This document shows, piece after piece, positions 24,850-37,565 of a stretch of 64,000 bases of DNA. The first letter of the stretch is position 1; each line of letters begins with the position of its first letter. Source of the stretch: Trema orientale (lineage: Eukaryota; Streptophyta; Magnoliopsida; Rosales; Cannabaceae); NCBI GenBank assembly GCA_002914845.1, contig JXTC01000273.1:115342-179341 (forward strand). Reading direction: 5' to 3'. The notes beneath the pieces are model-generated. The model ran no database searches, was not told where the DNA came from, and saw only the letters and a program-made list of their open reading frames with translations. The translations under genes were made by a program, and so were the position numbers.

Positions 24850-26044
24850 GCAATGAGATAACTACTCCCCATGGCTCCTCCTCTGGTTTTCAGTCAACCT
24901 TTCGGTTCTAGTGCTATTTTGTTTTATTGTTTTATTTTTGCGATGTGCATTTTGATAGTTGCTTTCAAAGATAATTAGATACTTTTTTTAAAGGAATTAG
25001 ATACCCTTCTAGATACAAATAACAATGAAACGTTTAGTGACCGGCAAATAAATAATGGGATCATTATTTGTGCTAATTATAATTATTAGATTACGATTTA
25101 AGGATCTAATATATTAATTAAAATCATTTAAAATATATAATAATATATAAGATCCAGTTTATTAATTAAAATCACATTGTTCATTGGAAAATAGATGTCA
25201 TGTGAGCGTGTTCCGTTGACAATATATGTGTATTTTTTTCTACAAAAACTTGCATGTTGACTTCACTTGTGAAGCCTTTGCCGACGATGACTTTGCAAGA
25301 ATTTGCAGTGGGAAAATAGTCAAAATGAATACCAAACGCAAAAAGAAAAACCAGGTTGCTAACCTGACGCAAAGCTTCTTAATTATTTTTCAAGGACTAG
25401 GAATTAGACTGATCTGAATGCTCATTGAGATAGATAGTAGCATCAGTATTAAATTGCGTGTCGAAAAGAGAATCAAATAATATGCCAAGGACCAGAGTTT
25501 TTTGCTAGTGGAATCGAACTTTCGATTCGTTTGCTTCGTCAAAGTCAACTTTTCTCGCCGTGTAGATAATGGCAATGACAGTTCATGAATCATGCCACAG
25601 TTTCATGAAAGCTCCAGGAAACTTCGGGAGATTCAGAGAAAGAACTAAAAATAAAGTGGGGACATAGATGTGGCATTCAGTTTTCAGCTCCAGAAAAACT
25701 TCTGAAATTTACAGAAAGCCTAGATACATACTATCCATGGGACCAAATCCTAGATACATACTATCTATGGGACCAGATTTTCTATGTCCACATACCCTTG
25801 GAACACCCCATGAAATTCTGTTTTTAGCTAGGCTGCCATCTTTAAAGTTGAGAATCAATTTACCAGCTGAGACTGGCTGTTTCAAAATTCTTCATTTGAT
25901 TAGGTCCTGGCGCTTGAAAGATGGGGAAAACAACTTCTCCAACTCCACTAGACTGGAACGAAATTAACAAAATCTCGATGTAAATGCAAGGTAATCAATT
26001 CTTGAACTATAGAATGGCAAAAATCAAAANAAAACCAAAAAAAA
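24850..26044. other. Intergenic DNA upstream of PAP copy C
   Basis: No gene is supported. A 29-bp near-perfect tandem repeat containing CCTAGATACATACTAT lies at about 25718-25778 (two copies). An unresolved base is at 26030. Confidence 0.55.
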
Positions 26045-26372
26045 AAAAAAAACAAAAAACAAAAAAAAAAGGGCAAAAAAACAGAAAACAAAACAAAACT
26101 CTGTGTTTGACCTACATCTCATATTTCTGAAACGCTTCCTTTCGCTTGGCCAAATATGCTTCACTATCTTTTGGTAGATCTTTCGGTAAATCATTTGAAA
26201 GGAAAAAAAAAAAAAAAACAAAAAACAAAAAAAAAAGGGCAAAAAAACAGAAAACAAAACAAAACTCTGTGTTTGACCTACATCTCATATTTCTGAAACG
26301 CTTCCTTTCGCTTGGCCAAATATGCTTCACTATCTTTTGGTAGATCTTTCGGTAAATCATTTGGAGAATTGC
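26045..26372. repeat. 166-bp tandem duplication covering the last exon of the next gene
   Basis: The block holding the final exon of the uncharacterised gene (26372-26278) and its A-rich flank is repeated with a period of 166 bp; CCTACATCTCAT recurs at 26111 and 26277. The second copy keeps the coding text and stop of the exon from about 26199 down, but lacks the bases next to the splice acceptor. It therefore sits in the presumed 3' untranslated region and is not used. The A-rich linkers with interspersed C are also duplicated. Confidence 0.85.
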
Positions 26373-28596
26373 CTATGAAAATGAAGCAAGCAAGCAGGTT
26401 GAACCACGTAAAATGAGTCACAAGAAAATATTTATTCATATAGGACTGAGAAAACAACTAATACAGGAGGGGGAAAAAATCAATATCCTTGAAGAAGGGG
26501 AAGATTTGCAGAATCAACTAAAGATGAGATAAAGAAATTAATTCATGAAAATTTGTCCTTTCAAAAAAAGATGATACAGACAAGAAACATGAGTTAAAAT
26601 TTGTTAGATTACTAATCCTCCTAAAAGCTTAAGCCGATACGAAAGTAACAAATATTATTTCTTATATTCTAAGAAAGTTGGGTTTGACATAAAATTAAAA
26701 CCAAGATGCATATTAATGATCAAACCATAAGAGTCATAAATATCCAATGTAATTGCAGTCCACAGTTTATTTTTTGATGAAATCCTCCTCACCAAGGAAT
26801 ATTATTAAAGAAAGAAAAAAGAATAGGAAAACTGTTGCCTCCCAACTTTAAGTACCTGCCATAGAGCAATCAAGTATCCCGGTATGTATATATGGACTAA
26901 AAGTACTTTTTGGCTTAAAATTAGACTCATACACAGTTGAGAGGCTAAGAAAACTCCATCAACCTTTTTGGCCTTCAATATCTCCTTGAAGATATACAAT
27001 CACTTGAATTTAACTCCAAACCCCAGAGAATAAATAGACAGCTAGCAAATAGTTTTTATGTTCAAGTGTTTAACAGAAGTTGGGCATACAACCCACATAA
27101 TAATCACAGAAATTTAAGTTTTTCTTTCAGACGAATCTCACTCCTGAGCCAAAATTCTTGTATTATCCAGCAATATGGGAAAGCTTTCATTTATGCATAT
27201 GGAAAAACATTTGAATTGAGTGTAGGTGGTTATCTGAGTCATGGTAGAAATCAAACAAAATTTACTTCAAAAATCAGCATTCAAACATGACCAGAAACAC
27301 TTAAAGAGGAACACTGTAAATACCCATACTTGGAAGCAGGACTGGAGCGACTGGTTGTTTCATCACCACATCTTTGTTAACCTTTAGAGAAGCAAATTTC
27401 TCAGACTGTTGAAACCCCTGTTCATAGAATTAACATAATTTAACAAGAAGCACAAAGTACAGATAACATAAGTAAATTTCTAAGACAATGATTATTTTAG
27501 TGGTACATTGCTGCACCAAGTACCAAATTTTCAAGTTCCCATTGGACACTTAACTGAAGCTAATAAAGAGCTATGGTAAAAATTATCCTCACCTTCTTCC
27601 TATCTCTCCTCCTGAGTATCTTCATATGACACTTTTTGATGTAATGCATCAAATGATATCGAGAATGTCTAGAGCACAACTGTTCCATGACCTGCGGGTT
27701 CTCGGCAAGCCAGTCAGAAATATCTTTGGACTTGACCACCTCATCTTTATCCAGCGATTCTAACCACGAATAAACTGGTCTCCACTGATCAGTGCGCTGA
27801 AATCTAGCATGTGGGGTATCAACTTGACTTTCTTCTTTCTCCTGCATAACAAAGAAGAGTACAAGAACCACCACATTCAGCTCCATTTCAGGTCTCTCCA
27901 AAGCAAATGAAATAACTCACCCAACCCATTTAAACAATTCACCTATGATTCTGTGAATCAATTCTCACAATTGTATTGAAGAACACAATAACACAATGAC
28001 CCAGTTTCAAAAGTAGTAAAATCCAAACCAAGTGAAATAATTCAATCCGCCCATTTAACCCATTCACCTATGAATCAGTTCTCAGAATTGTGTAAAAGAA
28101 TGAATACAAGGACACTATGAACCCATTTTCCAAATTGTCTCAATCCAAAAGGGAAATTTTGAATTCATGAGAAAATGATGCACAAACTCTAACTACTTGA
28201 AATTAACAGAAGAAAGACCATTTTCGGAAAAATGAACGGAAAATTTGATAAAAATGGGACCTGATTGGGGATGACGGGTTGTCTGATACAATTTTGGATA
28301 GAAATAAGCCTCTGACAGAGATCAGGACGAGGCATGGATTTGATGCCTTGAGGAATAGAATCAAGGTTAGAGTCGATCCAAGCCTCTACTTCGGCCATGG
28401 ACACATCTTTGGCTCCGGCGAAGGAGCAAAGCCAAGCTCGAGCCATGGTCTCCCACTCGTGTGATAGCTCACCGTTGTCATCGTTATCAGAACCTCTATG
28501 TACATCTTCTCCTTCTCCTTCTCCTTCTCCTCCTCCTCCTCCTCCTCCTCCCTCCTCTTCCACTTCAGCTAGGGTTTCTTCACCTGGATTCGACAT
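26278..28596 (-). CDS. Uncharacterised plant protein, 255 residues
   Basis: Four exons with GT-AG junctions and matching phases: 28596-28261, 27841-27593, 27417-27330, 26372-26278, ending in TAG. I do not recognise the family. The N-terminus is acidic and low-complexity (Glu, then a run of eight Gly, then Gly-Glu repeats, residues 11-30). Residues about 45-110 and 120-195 are two predicted helical modules that look alike in layout (a Trp-containing helix followed by an acidic helix: AEVEAWIDSNLDSIP and SKDISDWLAENPQV). A basic stretch HYIKKCHMKILRRRDRKK ends the second. The C-terminal tail is charged (SEAYLAKRKEAFQKYEM). No signal peptide or membrane segment is seen. The basic patch could bind nucleic acid or act as a nuclear localisation signal; that is inference only. 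The last exon is tandemly duplicated just downstream. Confidence 0.8.
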
Positions 28597-28866
28597 TTTC
28601 TTTAATTTTTTTTGGGTAATTTTTTGTTTCTTTTTATCTCAACTACCTATGCCGCCAAGAAGCGAATCAGGTGTGTTCATAATTAGTTTGCTTGGATAAA
28701 AATAATAATTAGAGGAAAGCAACGACATGTCGTTTTTTCTTTTAAATTTTGCTTTTTCCTTCTTCCTTCATTTTGATAATGAGTTTGCTGTGTTTTACTT
28801 TGGCTTTATCCTTAAAAATGAGTCCATTAATAATTAAATGTCCTAAGCTTGGTCCTGAAATTATGT

Positions 28867-28901
28867 ATTATTATTATTATTATTATCATCATCATCATCA
28901 C
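28867..28901 (+). repeat. (TTA)n(TCA)n microsatellite
   Basis: A run of TAT/TTA triplets passes into ATC triplets. It lies about 270 bp upstream of the uncharacterised gene. Confidence 0.9.
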
Positions 28902-29792
28902 TTTCTGATTCCTGGCTATAACCGAGACTACAAAAATGGAGGACCAAACACGGTTGAATATTAGCGGAATATGTCGATGAATATTTACGGACCAAAATAC
29001 AAGAAAAACACAAGGACAATTTGATAAACCAAAACATGAGTTGATCAATCAAAGTAATATTTTTCGGGGGCTAAAAATAAGATTAACCGTTTTATTTTCT
29101 TAGGTCACATTTGGTGTACCATATTGTATTGTATTAATTTTATACAGCATTATATTTGATTTTGCATTGTATTAAGAACTTAATATTAAATTACATTATG
29201 TTTAATGAGCGATTGTATTGTATTGTATTAATTATCAAATTTTCTAAAAATTGAAATTCAAGTAACTTTTTCAACCAAATATCTCCTGACTCTCTCTCTC
29301 TCTTGACTATCTCTCCTCATACTGACCCTCGACTTTCTCTCTCCTCGTTCTCACCATCTTCATCCTCTCACTTGACTTTCTCTCTCCTTATTCTCACCCT
29401 CCTCATCCTCTTGCCCAGCTTTTTCTCTCCTTATTCTCGCCCTCAGCTTTTTCATTTCTCATTCAAGCCCTCAACTTTCCCTCTTCTTTATACATATAGA
29501 CACACGTGTAAAAAAAAAAATCTAACAATATAAAAATAAAAATAGATTGGTCAATAGAATATATTATTGCTAAAGCAAGTAAAATAAAGTAACTAGTTTA
29601 AAAAAACACACAAAATCTAAAATAGAGATTTTAGATTCACTTTAAGATCCAAATATGACTATAGTAAAGAGAGTCTAAAATAATATTACGACGCTTACAA
29701 AAAAATCAACGATGAAATCTAACTTTCCTAAGAATTCTTCTCACAAATGTTTCTTGTAGTGAGCTATCTATCGACTTAAACGTTAATTCGTA

Positions 29793-30540
29793 TCATGGTT
29801 TTTCCAATATGTGAGTTAAGGTATTAAGTTGGTCGTCATCTAAAAGGCCCATTTGTTTCAATTCAAAAGCAATATCCTTACCATCATCATTGCCTTGAAT
29901 TAACCGCTCACTAATCAACCTTATTTGCTCAAATGATTGTTCAAATATCGTCTTGAAAGAAGAAGTAATTTCAATCATCCTATCATGCATGTTCTCTGAT
30001 CTAGATATCTTTCTTCGAGTAGTTTATCAGGCATGTTCTCTGATCTAGATCTCTTTCTTCGAGTAGTTGGGATAGAGGCAGTTTGATTCATCGACCTAAT
30101 CTCATCGTCATCTTCACCAATATCTTGGTTCATATTCTCAGCCATGTCTGCTGGTATTTCTGCTCCTCTCTCAGTTGCTCAATCTTTTCCAAAGATAATA
30201 GCAAGTCTCTCAACCTGTAATAAGTATAGTAAGCAGTAAGTATAACATGCTAATGATAAGAATAAAAAGTGACAAAAGAGACATAATAACTCATACATGA
30301 ATATAACTCAACCAAACCTCCTCACTATCGACCTCTACACACTTTTTTATGCCATCAAAACAACATTTGTTAATCATGTCATAAACTGTGCTATATTGCC
30401 TTTTCAGCATCCTTATCTTATTCTCAATACATAGAGTAGCTCTCAATCTACTATTAGGAATCAAGTTATTCATTGCCCTCCATATCTCTTTCAATGTCCT
30501 TGATTTTAATGTTTCATTATCACACGACTACCACATTTTA
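29793..30540 (-). pseudogene. Myb/SANT-like domain protein, Harbinger-associated, broken
   Basis: Two coding blocks are readable. The upstream block (about 30540-30294) contains IENKIRMLKRQYSTVYDMI, typical of the Myb/SANT-like domain of plant Harbinger partner proteins, and ends in EVWLSYIH at a GT donor. After a short intron the second block starts near 30213 with a motif of the type FGKD-R-AT. The Arg position is a TGA stop here (near 30179), fitting a CGA-to-TGA change. Further on, a direct duplication of 43 bp (ACTACTCGAAGAAAGA unit, about 29988-30067) shifts the frame before the conserved C-terminal part ending LDDDQLNTLTHILEKP. The gene is therefore disabled twice. Its start is not identified. 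Confidence 0.7.
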
Positions 30541-30765
30541 CTACAATAGCACCATGAAAAAAACAATAATCAATAATTACAATAGCACCATGACCACGAC
30601 CCCTATTTTTTCCCAATAACACCATTAAAAAAAATAATAATCAGTAATTATAATAGCATATAATCAACCCCTTTCTTTTGTAATTAAACTTGAACATGAA
30701 CAAGAACACGAACATAAAACACGAAGAAGAAAAAAAAAAGCATAGGCTCAGCTCAAAGCAAACTA

Positions 30766-30801
30766 NNNNNNNNNNNNNNNNNNNNNNNNNNNNNNNNNNN
30801 N
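30766..30801. other. Assembly gap (N) inside the Harbinger element
   Basis: 36 undetermined bases; real length unknown. Confidence 0.99.
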
Positions 30802-32409
30802 AGAGGTTATCTCATCCATCTACTGAGTCAGTGACGTAAGTAGTATCCTCTGCAGCAGCCAATTCATTAATCACTAAAAAACACTCGGTTCCCTAACAAC
30901 AAAAACAACAACAACAAAGAATAAAATTTCTCAACCAGACTAGGGGGAGCAGGAATCTGAGAATGGAAATTAAACTTGATATTGAAGCCAAACCTAAGAT
31001 TGAAGAGCTGATGGCCAAGAGGAGATGTTACTGTTGAGCTTGAGCCGAGGGGAGAGCTTGATGTTGATGGGATAGCTGGCCGAGGGGAAAGCTTCAGCTT
31101 GAGTTTGAGTGACGGCAACGGCATAGACTAGTAAATGGCTTGAGGAGGAGTCTGAGAGTGAGTGAGGACCGAGGCAGATTGAGCAAGAAGAGACAAAGAG
31201 ATTTGAGAATCCCAATCCTAAACAGAGACAGAAAAAAAAAAAAAAACAAGTTAGGGCCTCATTGGCTTCAGATAACGAATCTAAACATAGAGATTTGAGA
31301 ATCCCAATTCAGATTTCCACCAAAATTGAAATATAACAAAACAAGCTCTTGCATTTCTAACAGAGAAATAAAAATGGAGTATATATTATACATATATATA
31401 GATAGATAGAGACGAAGGACCTGTAAAAATCGACCGATTTGAGCTTGTGATTGGACTATAAACTGGTGTATATAGATTTCAGATGCGCTTATTATAGATT
31501 TCACTTGAGAAGACAAAAGAAAATCAATACTGCTCTAGATTCTGACTCGGTTTTGAGAATGACAGCTGCAAAACCCTAAACCCCGAATTAGAAAATCCAA
31601 AAATACAAAATATCACAGAGCTCTAGATTCAAAAGACAAAAGACTGAACTCACCTTAAAACTTGGAGTTGAGATTAGATCAACTTGATCGACAAACTGAA
31701 AGAGTAGACGCAACCCAAAATGACAAAGAAGGCATCACAATAGGAAAGAGTTGCAAAAATCGTGGCCATTTTTGAACGAAAAATGTTTGAGGAGACGAGA
31801 GATGTCGATCTGGATGGAGGAGAGCTTCAAGAAATCGTCATTTTCGATCGGACAAGCCATTTTCGATCGGACAAAAGCTCGATGATAGAGAAAGAGAGAA
31901 ACAAATTTGTGGGAGAGAGTTGTACTGGATAATACTACTTCAGATATAATATAATACTATACAATCTAATACGGAGCTTCTTTTTTTTTTTGTATTCCAT
32001 AATACGGAGTGTATTATATTAAATACTACAATACAGAGCAACCACTAAACATAGTATTGTAATAAGCTAATACAATACAATATGCTTATACGGTGCACCA
32101 AACGTGCCCTTAAGTTTTTATATCCCGCCAGGTTGGCACATGTGCTGTGCAGTCGTAGAAAGAACATTTTCAGCTTTGGCTTTTGAATTATAGTCTCAAA
32201 CCTCAATATCCAAATGAAAGACAATAATAATATAAACGAAAAATTAAACAGTTGCCTTCATCAAAATTGTTGAATTCTTTCTACACTACACGTAATACAT
32301 AAATAGATGCCAAAATTGCTTGATATCTGACAAGTAATCAACTTGTCTGATCTATACAATAACCTTATGCATAAGATATTCAGAAGTGGTGCTACCAGCA
32401 AGGCAGCAA

Positions 32410-35400
32410 CTACCTTGTCTTGTGGGCTTTAGCCAACTTTTTCTTTCTTTTCTTCACAGCCTTGGGCACTTTATTCTTCCGAGCCTCCCTCTTCTCTTCT
32501 TTCACCTTCTTTTTGTTCTCTTTTCTAGCAGTTTTCTTATCAACAGGAGCCTGTGACTCGGTTTCCGATGAACTCCCTTCAGAATCGGTCAGGTTTTCTT
32601 CGTCTCCATCCGTGCTAGGCTCAGATTCAATCTCGGCAGAATTAGATTGATCAGCTTGATCGACCAAGGGACGTTCTACAAGGCTCGCCTTGTTTTCCTG
32701 CTTCTGTACCTCGCATGGAGCTGGTTGAACTATGGAAAGAGCCTGCTTTAGTCCTGTGATAGTCTGATAGTACATATCGCCAGTGTCCTGACCACTAGTT
32801 AGCCGAATTACATCCTCCTCAACATTTTTCACGTGATCCAATGTCTTTGGAATGTAGGACTGAGAAAAGAAGAACAGAAGATTAATCAACATTAGCTTCA
32901 ACGTGGCTTTATATCGGTAGAAACACCTCTAAATAGATTTTGTCCACCCCAAAAACGCAAAAAGGACCAAACCACCCACAATATTTTCGTAGTTTTTTTT
33001 CTTTAGCATAATGTTAATCTCATAGAGGAGAGAATAATATAAATGAAATGACCAAGAACTGAAACAACATGTCAAATACTCAAGCCTGCCTTCATCCCAG
33101 AGCTTGTGGAGAATAAGGCTATAGAAGTTAAAATTTATAACTTGAATGACCAAATATCTGCCGGAACAAAATCTTTGAAGACAAGCTAAAACACGGTTCT
33201 AAGTTGCCAGCTTACCAGTCAACAGTAAACTTCTTTTGCCGTAAACAAGAAATGAAATAAAAAAGCAATTAGATGAACATGCATCAAAAAGAAATAATAG
33301 GCAAAAAAAGGAAACGCGGAGACGTTGATGGACATATTTGTATATGATACCTGCACAAATACAGAATCTGCAATTTCATCCTCTGCGGTTACATCCCCTC
33401 TTGACATAATCTTTTGTTGCAGCTGATATACAACAAAAAAAGTCAGGATAAAGAAGATTCTTCCCAAGATTATTTAAAAAAGAAAAATATAATTGAATGC
33501 ACAAGGAAAGCTCAATACCTCTTCAAGATAACTATCCACATCATCATCTGCAATACATGGATCAACAATAAAATCAAATAGTTCTCTGATTGTCATAACC
33601 GCCACGCCATGTTTTCTAAAAAAATCCTGCATGCCACCAAATACTTGAATAAGCTTTGCTGCTTAAAAAAATGTGAACTTATAGTTGAATAATATATTGA
33701 TATATCGATTAGCACCCATGCTCTCCACTATAACTTACAGAAACATGAACACAATCTTCACGCAGGAAATCAAGGGCATGAGGATGGTCCAAATCAACAG
33801 CTTGAGAAACATCGATAATATGCAAGTGACCCTGCTCAACAAAAGAGGACTTACAAAAGAAAACCCAGACTAACATGTATACTACGTCAGAGACTTACAA
33901 GCATATACTCACCTCAAGATAGAGTATGTTGTATTCACTGAGGTCTCCATGCACCAGTTTGCACTTCTGATATAACGTCCTCATAGCAATTATTATCTGT
34001 TAAAGAATCACAAAGATATTACTCCACCTATACATAAACAAAAGAATAACCATCCCATCTCACCGCGAAAAAACAGCTTGTGTTTTTTATACAACAAAAG
34101 GCAAGAGGTAAACATAAGATAAGGCACATCTAAGAGCTAGATTCGAAGTATGCCAGTTGATTGATTTCACTCTAGTTTCAAGATTGGGTGGGTATGAACA
34201 CTACTATGACTCCTAGAAAGACGCATCATCCAAACTGTATCAACCCATACCAACAAGCATTAACCAACTTTGAACAGATTTAATATGGTTTTCTTTATTT
34301 TCTTTTTCAGATGCATCACAGTCTACACTTACAAATGGGGGTTATGTAAAACATTTCACAGCCTTTAGCGCCTGCCTTTAGCAGCAGGCCATAGTATACA
34401 TAGGTTGTTCTTCTTGTCATCAATTTGCACAGAACATAATCTTCAAAATTTAGAACACACCTCCGTATATCCTTCACGTAGCTTGTCTAGTGATAAAGCG
34501 GCATCCCTAAGACGAGGTGCAGCCCAACCTGCCTTTCCTGTAAGAATACCAAGAATACTTCAACAGTCAAATACCGCAATACCACCATAAACAAAGAGAG
34601 GAGATAATATTAACTTTTACATTCATGAGGATATAGAAAAGCATTGAATACCTATAAATTCCATAACCAGAACATGAAGTCTCAAAAGCAATGGAGTCGG
34701 GCACCGTATTCCTGCCGCCTTTAACCTGCAATGCATAAGAATCATCAAAACCACTTTAAATTTTATCAGTTGGTATGAGACTATGATATGTGTAAATTTT
34801 TCCATCTAGATACAAGCAGACAGAGAGGCTCTCGTTGCATTTCCATTTTTGAAGTAATATGAACCTAAGTTACAAAGTGAAGTTCGGTCATAGACAAAAA
34901 AGAAAAAAACTATATATTCTTGAAGGGGGCAAAACTATCAAGATTGCAACAAAATTGCCTAACCCCATCTAAAAGCCCACTATTCACTTGAAATCATACC
35001 TCAATTAAAGAATCAACAATCTTTCCTATGGTACTAAAAGTTCTCCGTGAACATTCGTCAAGTATCCGTTGTTATAAGAGATAACAATTAATAGTAACAA
35101 GTACTGACATACTGCTATACAGATATAAACACATCTTGAGATACCATTCTTATAAATAAGTCAGATCAAGTTTTTCTGTAACTGCAAATATTTCCCTTAC
35201 CTCAAAAGATTCCTCATCTCTTTCTCAGCCCAAGTCTTCACCATTTTCCTTGGATTGTGTCTGCAGTATCCATGCCTGAATCGATAGTCACCTTGTACAT
35301 ATCGATCTCTGTCCCTGAAATTGTCCCAGCAAAAACAGAGTGGGGAAAGACGAAAATACATTATTAAGCTACAAGAGTTAAAAATGTATGGACAAAAGAA

Positions 35401-36872
35401 ACAGGACACGTGCTGCTTTTCTTTAGAACGTGTGCTGTTGTCTATTACAAGAAACTGAAAACCTTATTCTGTATCACAAAGACTTCAAAAATGCCAAAGG
35501 TCATGTAGTCATATCAGAAAAATTAGTTTTTTAACTACCACATTAGAGAAGTTATATACGTTCACAAGCTTACTTAAATACCAAAACCGATGTTTTGTAC
35601 ACTTTAATTGCCAGTTCCTGGCCGTCAGATTTGGTTGCATGATAAACATTGGCCTGCAGAAATAGACAGAGAAGGGCTTCAGAACCTAAATTTGGCTGTA
35701 ATTCTCATGAAAATGGAAAGATCAACTACTCAATAAAATATTACTACAAACTAAAAAAGACAAGAATAGTGAAATCTTACTTCTTTACCAGTCGAAATGC
35801 AGCCATTAATGTCATGAAATACACCACGATTCAGCATTTTGAATAAAACCATCCGGGTTCTAGGATCAATTGCCTGGAAAAAAATTATAATGTCATAATC
35901 TCGACATGGAGAAGTCCAACAATTTCAATCCTAAGTAACGCCAGAAAGCAAAATCAGAGAATCAGCCACTAAGTAAACAAGGCACTGATCCATGAAGAAG
36001 ACAATGATCTTACATCCAAATTCAATCGGAGACAACTAACTACAAAATAGTGAGTTAAACATAACATCGGTAAACTGTAATTACTAACAACTTCAAAATG
36101 TAACCTTCCATTCCACTAAACAAACGTCTTCTTGCAAGTATTGTAAAGATATATAGTGACCAACGAAATTAGCACGCTTAAATTAACGGACCCAGAATAT
36201 AACATAAGGAGAAAGTAGCAATGCCCGTGTATAGAAGCCAAGAAACTGACTGACATGGACTAACGAAAAAAATGTTACAAAGACGGAAACTGCAAACTAG
36301 TCTAATTTTACTCACCTGCTCCACGGTTGCACGGTCAGCTTTCTCAGTAGTTTTTGTTCTGCCAATTGCCATCTCCCGGACACTTCCTCGAATTGCTGTT
36401 GTTACAGAATTTGACATGCCAACATTTATCCTCCCTTCCCACTCCTGCAGTCCAAATCAAAATCGAACAAAATTTTATCTATCCATACAAACAAATAGAT
36501 CAAGTTATATGTCTGCCAAGAATCTCCCCATGTATCGAACTGTTAATAGACAAATACCTCAAGAGGCGAAGCTCGAATGTGATTTGAGAACTTCTGGTTC
36601 CGATTATTGAGAGGCTGAAGTGTTGAAGAATTAGGACGAGAGTGACGCCCTCCATGAGCATTGGGACGCCTTGAATTAAGCGTAAAACCCCCTTCTACTC
36701 CTTCATCATCGTCCTTAGAGTCCAACCAGTCCAACGCGTCTCCGATTTCCGAGTCCGAAGACCACGAAAGCTCCTCTTCTTCTTCCTCTTCACCCACTTC
36801 TCCGCCCCTTCCCTCAGCTCCATTCACCAATCTTGGCTCAGCACCCTCTAGTGTTTCCTTTGTCATAGCCAT
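32410..36872 (-). CDS. RIO1: RIO1 family atypical serine/threonine kinase
   Basis: Twelve exons: 36872-36558, 36444-36316, 35873-35781, 35653-35574, 35314-35201, 34725-34652, 34537-34461, 33996-33913, 33831-33739, 33626-33519, 33422-33351, 32859-32410, giving 562 residues. RIO1 is an ATPase/kinase of late cytoplasmic 40S (20S to 18S rRNA) maturation. Features: acidic N-terminus; RIO1-signature nucleotide loop STGKEANVYHA (175-185); lysine in LAIKVYK (K196); hinge around [10 protein letters not shown]; catalytic loop HGDLSEYN with D312 and N317; metal-binding IDVSQ with D329; and a Lys-rich C-terminal tail (last 45 residues) after an acidic Ser/Glu segment. All catalytic residues are present. 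The start MAMTKE at 36872 was chosen; an in-frame ATG eight codons upstream (36896) falls at the predicted acceptor of a 5' UTR intron, and another ATG lies two codons downstream. Likely a housekeeping gene. Confidence 0.95.
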
Positions 36873-36887
36873 TTGACTCAATACTAA

Positions 36888-37291
36888 ACTGAGCAATTTC
36901 AGGAAGAGATTAACAGAAAGAACATTTTTTACGATTTTCTTTCTTTAAATAACATCTTTGAGACCATCTTCACCATTCAATTTACCCTTAACAAAAAAAA
37001 AAAAAAAAAAAATTTAAATACCATTTTTGAGAATATTGTGTTCTTAATCCAACAAAAGCAGGGTTTAGGGTTTAATATTAGCACTCAAAAAAAAATTAAA
37101 TAACAAAATATATATACAAGCAAATACCATGTAATCAACTATTCCTCAGGAACATTTTAAAAAAAAAAATCAATATAAAATGTCAAAAGTAAGTACTTGA
37201 TTGATCAAAAACTCAAAAGTAATGATATTTCGGTTCAATTTTACTTTGATTGAAAAATTAAAAGGAACGAGTTTTCTAAGAGATTCTACCT
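36888..37291 (-). other. Probable 5' UTR intron of RIO1
   Basis: Just upstream of the RIO1 start the minus strand shows a pyrimidine-rich acceptor TTGCTCAG. At about 37291 there is a good donor in the context CAGTCAAG/GTAGAATC, next to relatively GC-richer sequence (37300-37390) that could be a first untranslated exon. The intervening DNA is very AT-rich, as introns here are. This is inferred from splice-like signals only. Confidence 0.4.
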
Positions 37292-37384
37292 TGACTGAGT
37301 GGTTGAGCTTCGGTACCAATTGTGAGTGAGTCAAGATTGCGCGACGAAAGAGGTGACGGGTTCAGCGGTGGTTACTGGTTAGTG

Positions 37385-37545
37385 CCCTTAGTCGGCGCTT
37401 GCAGTTGCATGCTTTGCTTGAAGAGCTTTGGGCCGTAAGGACTCGGGCTGATTGAGATTATGAATCAGGCCTTATCTGTTTCACCAGAAAAGCCCATCTT
37501 AGCCTTTTGCTTAACAATTAACAATTAACAATTAGGAAATGGATA
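37385..37545. repeat. RIO1 upstream segment, also present at 43.55 kb (copy 1)
   Basis: The stretch with CTTTGCTTGAAGAGCTTTGG, followed by CGTAAGGACTCG and an AAAGCCCAT segment, recurs in the same order and orientation at 43552-43780. Similarity resumes at 38061-38230 versus 44260-44390 (AGGAAATGGA and following), with different insertions between. This is a dispersed direct duplication of the 5' flank of RIO1. Confidence 0.75.
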
Positions 37546-37565
37546 GAATTGCTTAACAATAAGCC

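Larger units (their letters stand above)
29103..32109. mobile_element. PIF/Harbinger element, about 3.0 kb, TTA target duplication
   Basis: The left end reads GGTCACATTTGGTGTACC and the right end, reverse-complemented, GGGCACGTTTGGTGCACC. Both are followed inward by sequence rich in TATTGTATTGTATT. Each end is flanked by TTA (29100-29102 and 32110-32112), the target duplication typical of the PIF/Harbinger superfamily. Inside on the minus strand is a broken Myb/SANT-like gene, the second protein these elements normally carry. A transposase is not seen; it may never have been present or part may lie in the gap at 30766-30801. The element sits between the uncharacterised gene and the 3' end of RIO1. 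Confidence 0.8.

Noticed and set aside
29740-29761. TTCTTGTAGTG, like a CACTA terminal repeat
   Set aside because: It lies inside the Harbinger element, has no subterminal repeats and no partner end; a chance match is likely.
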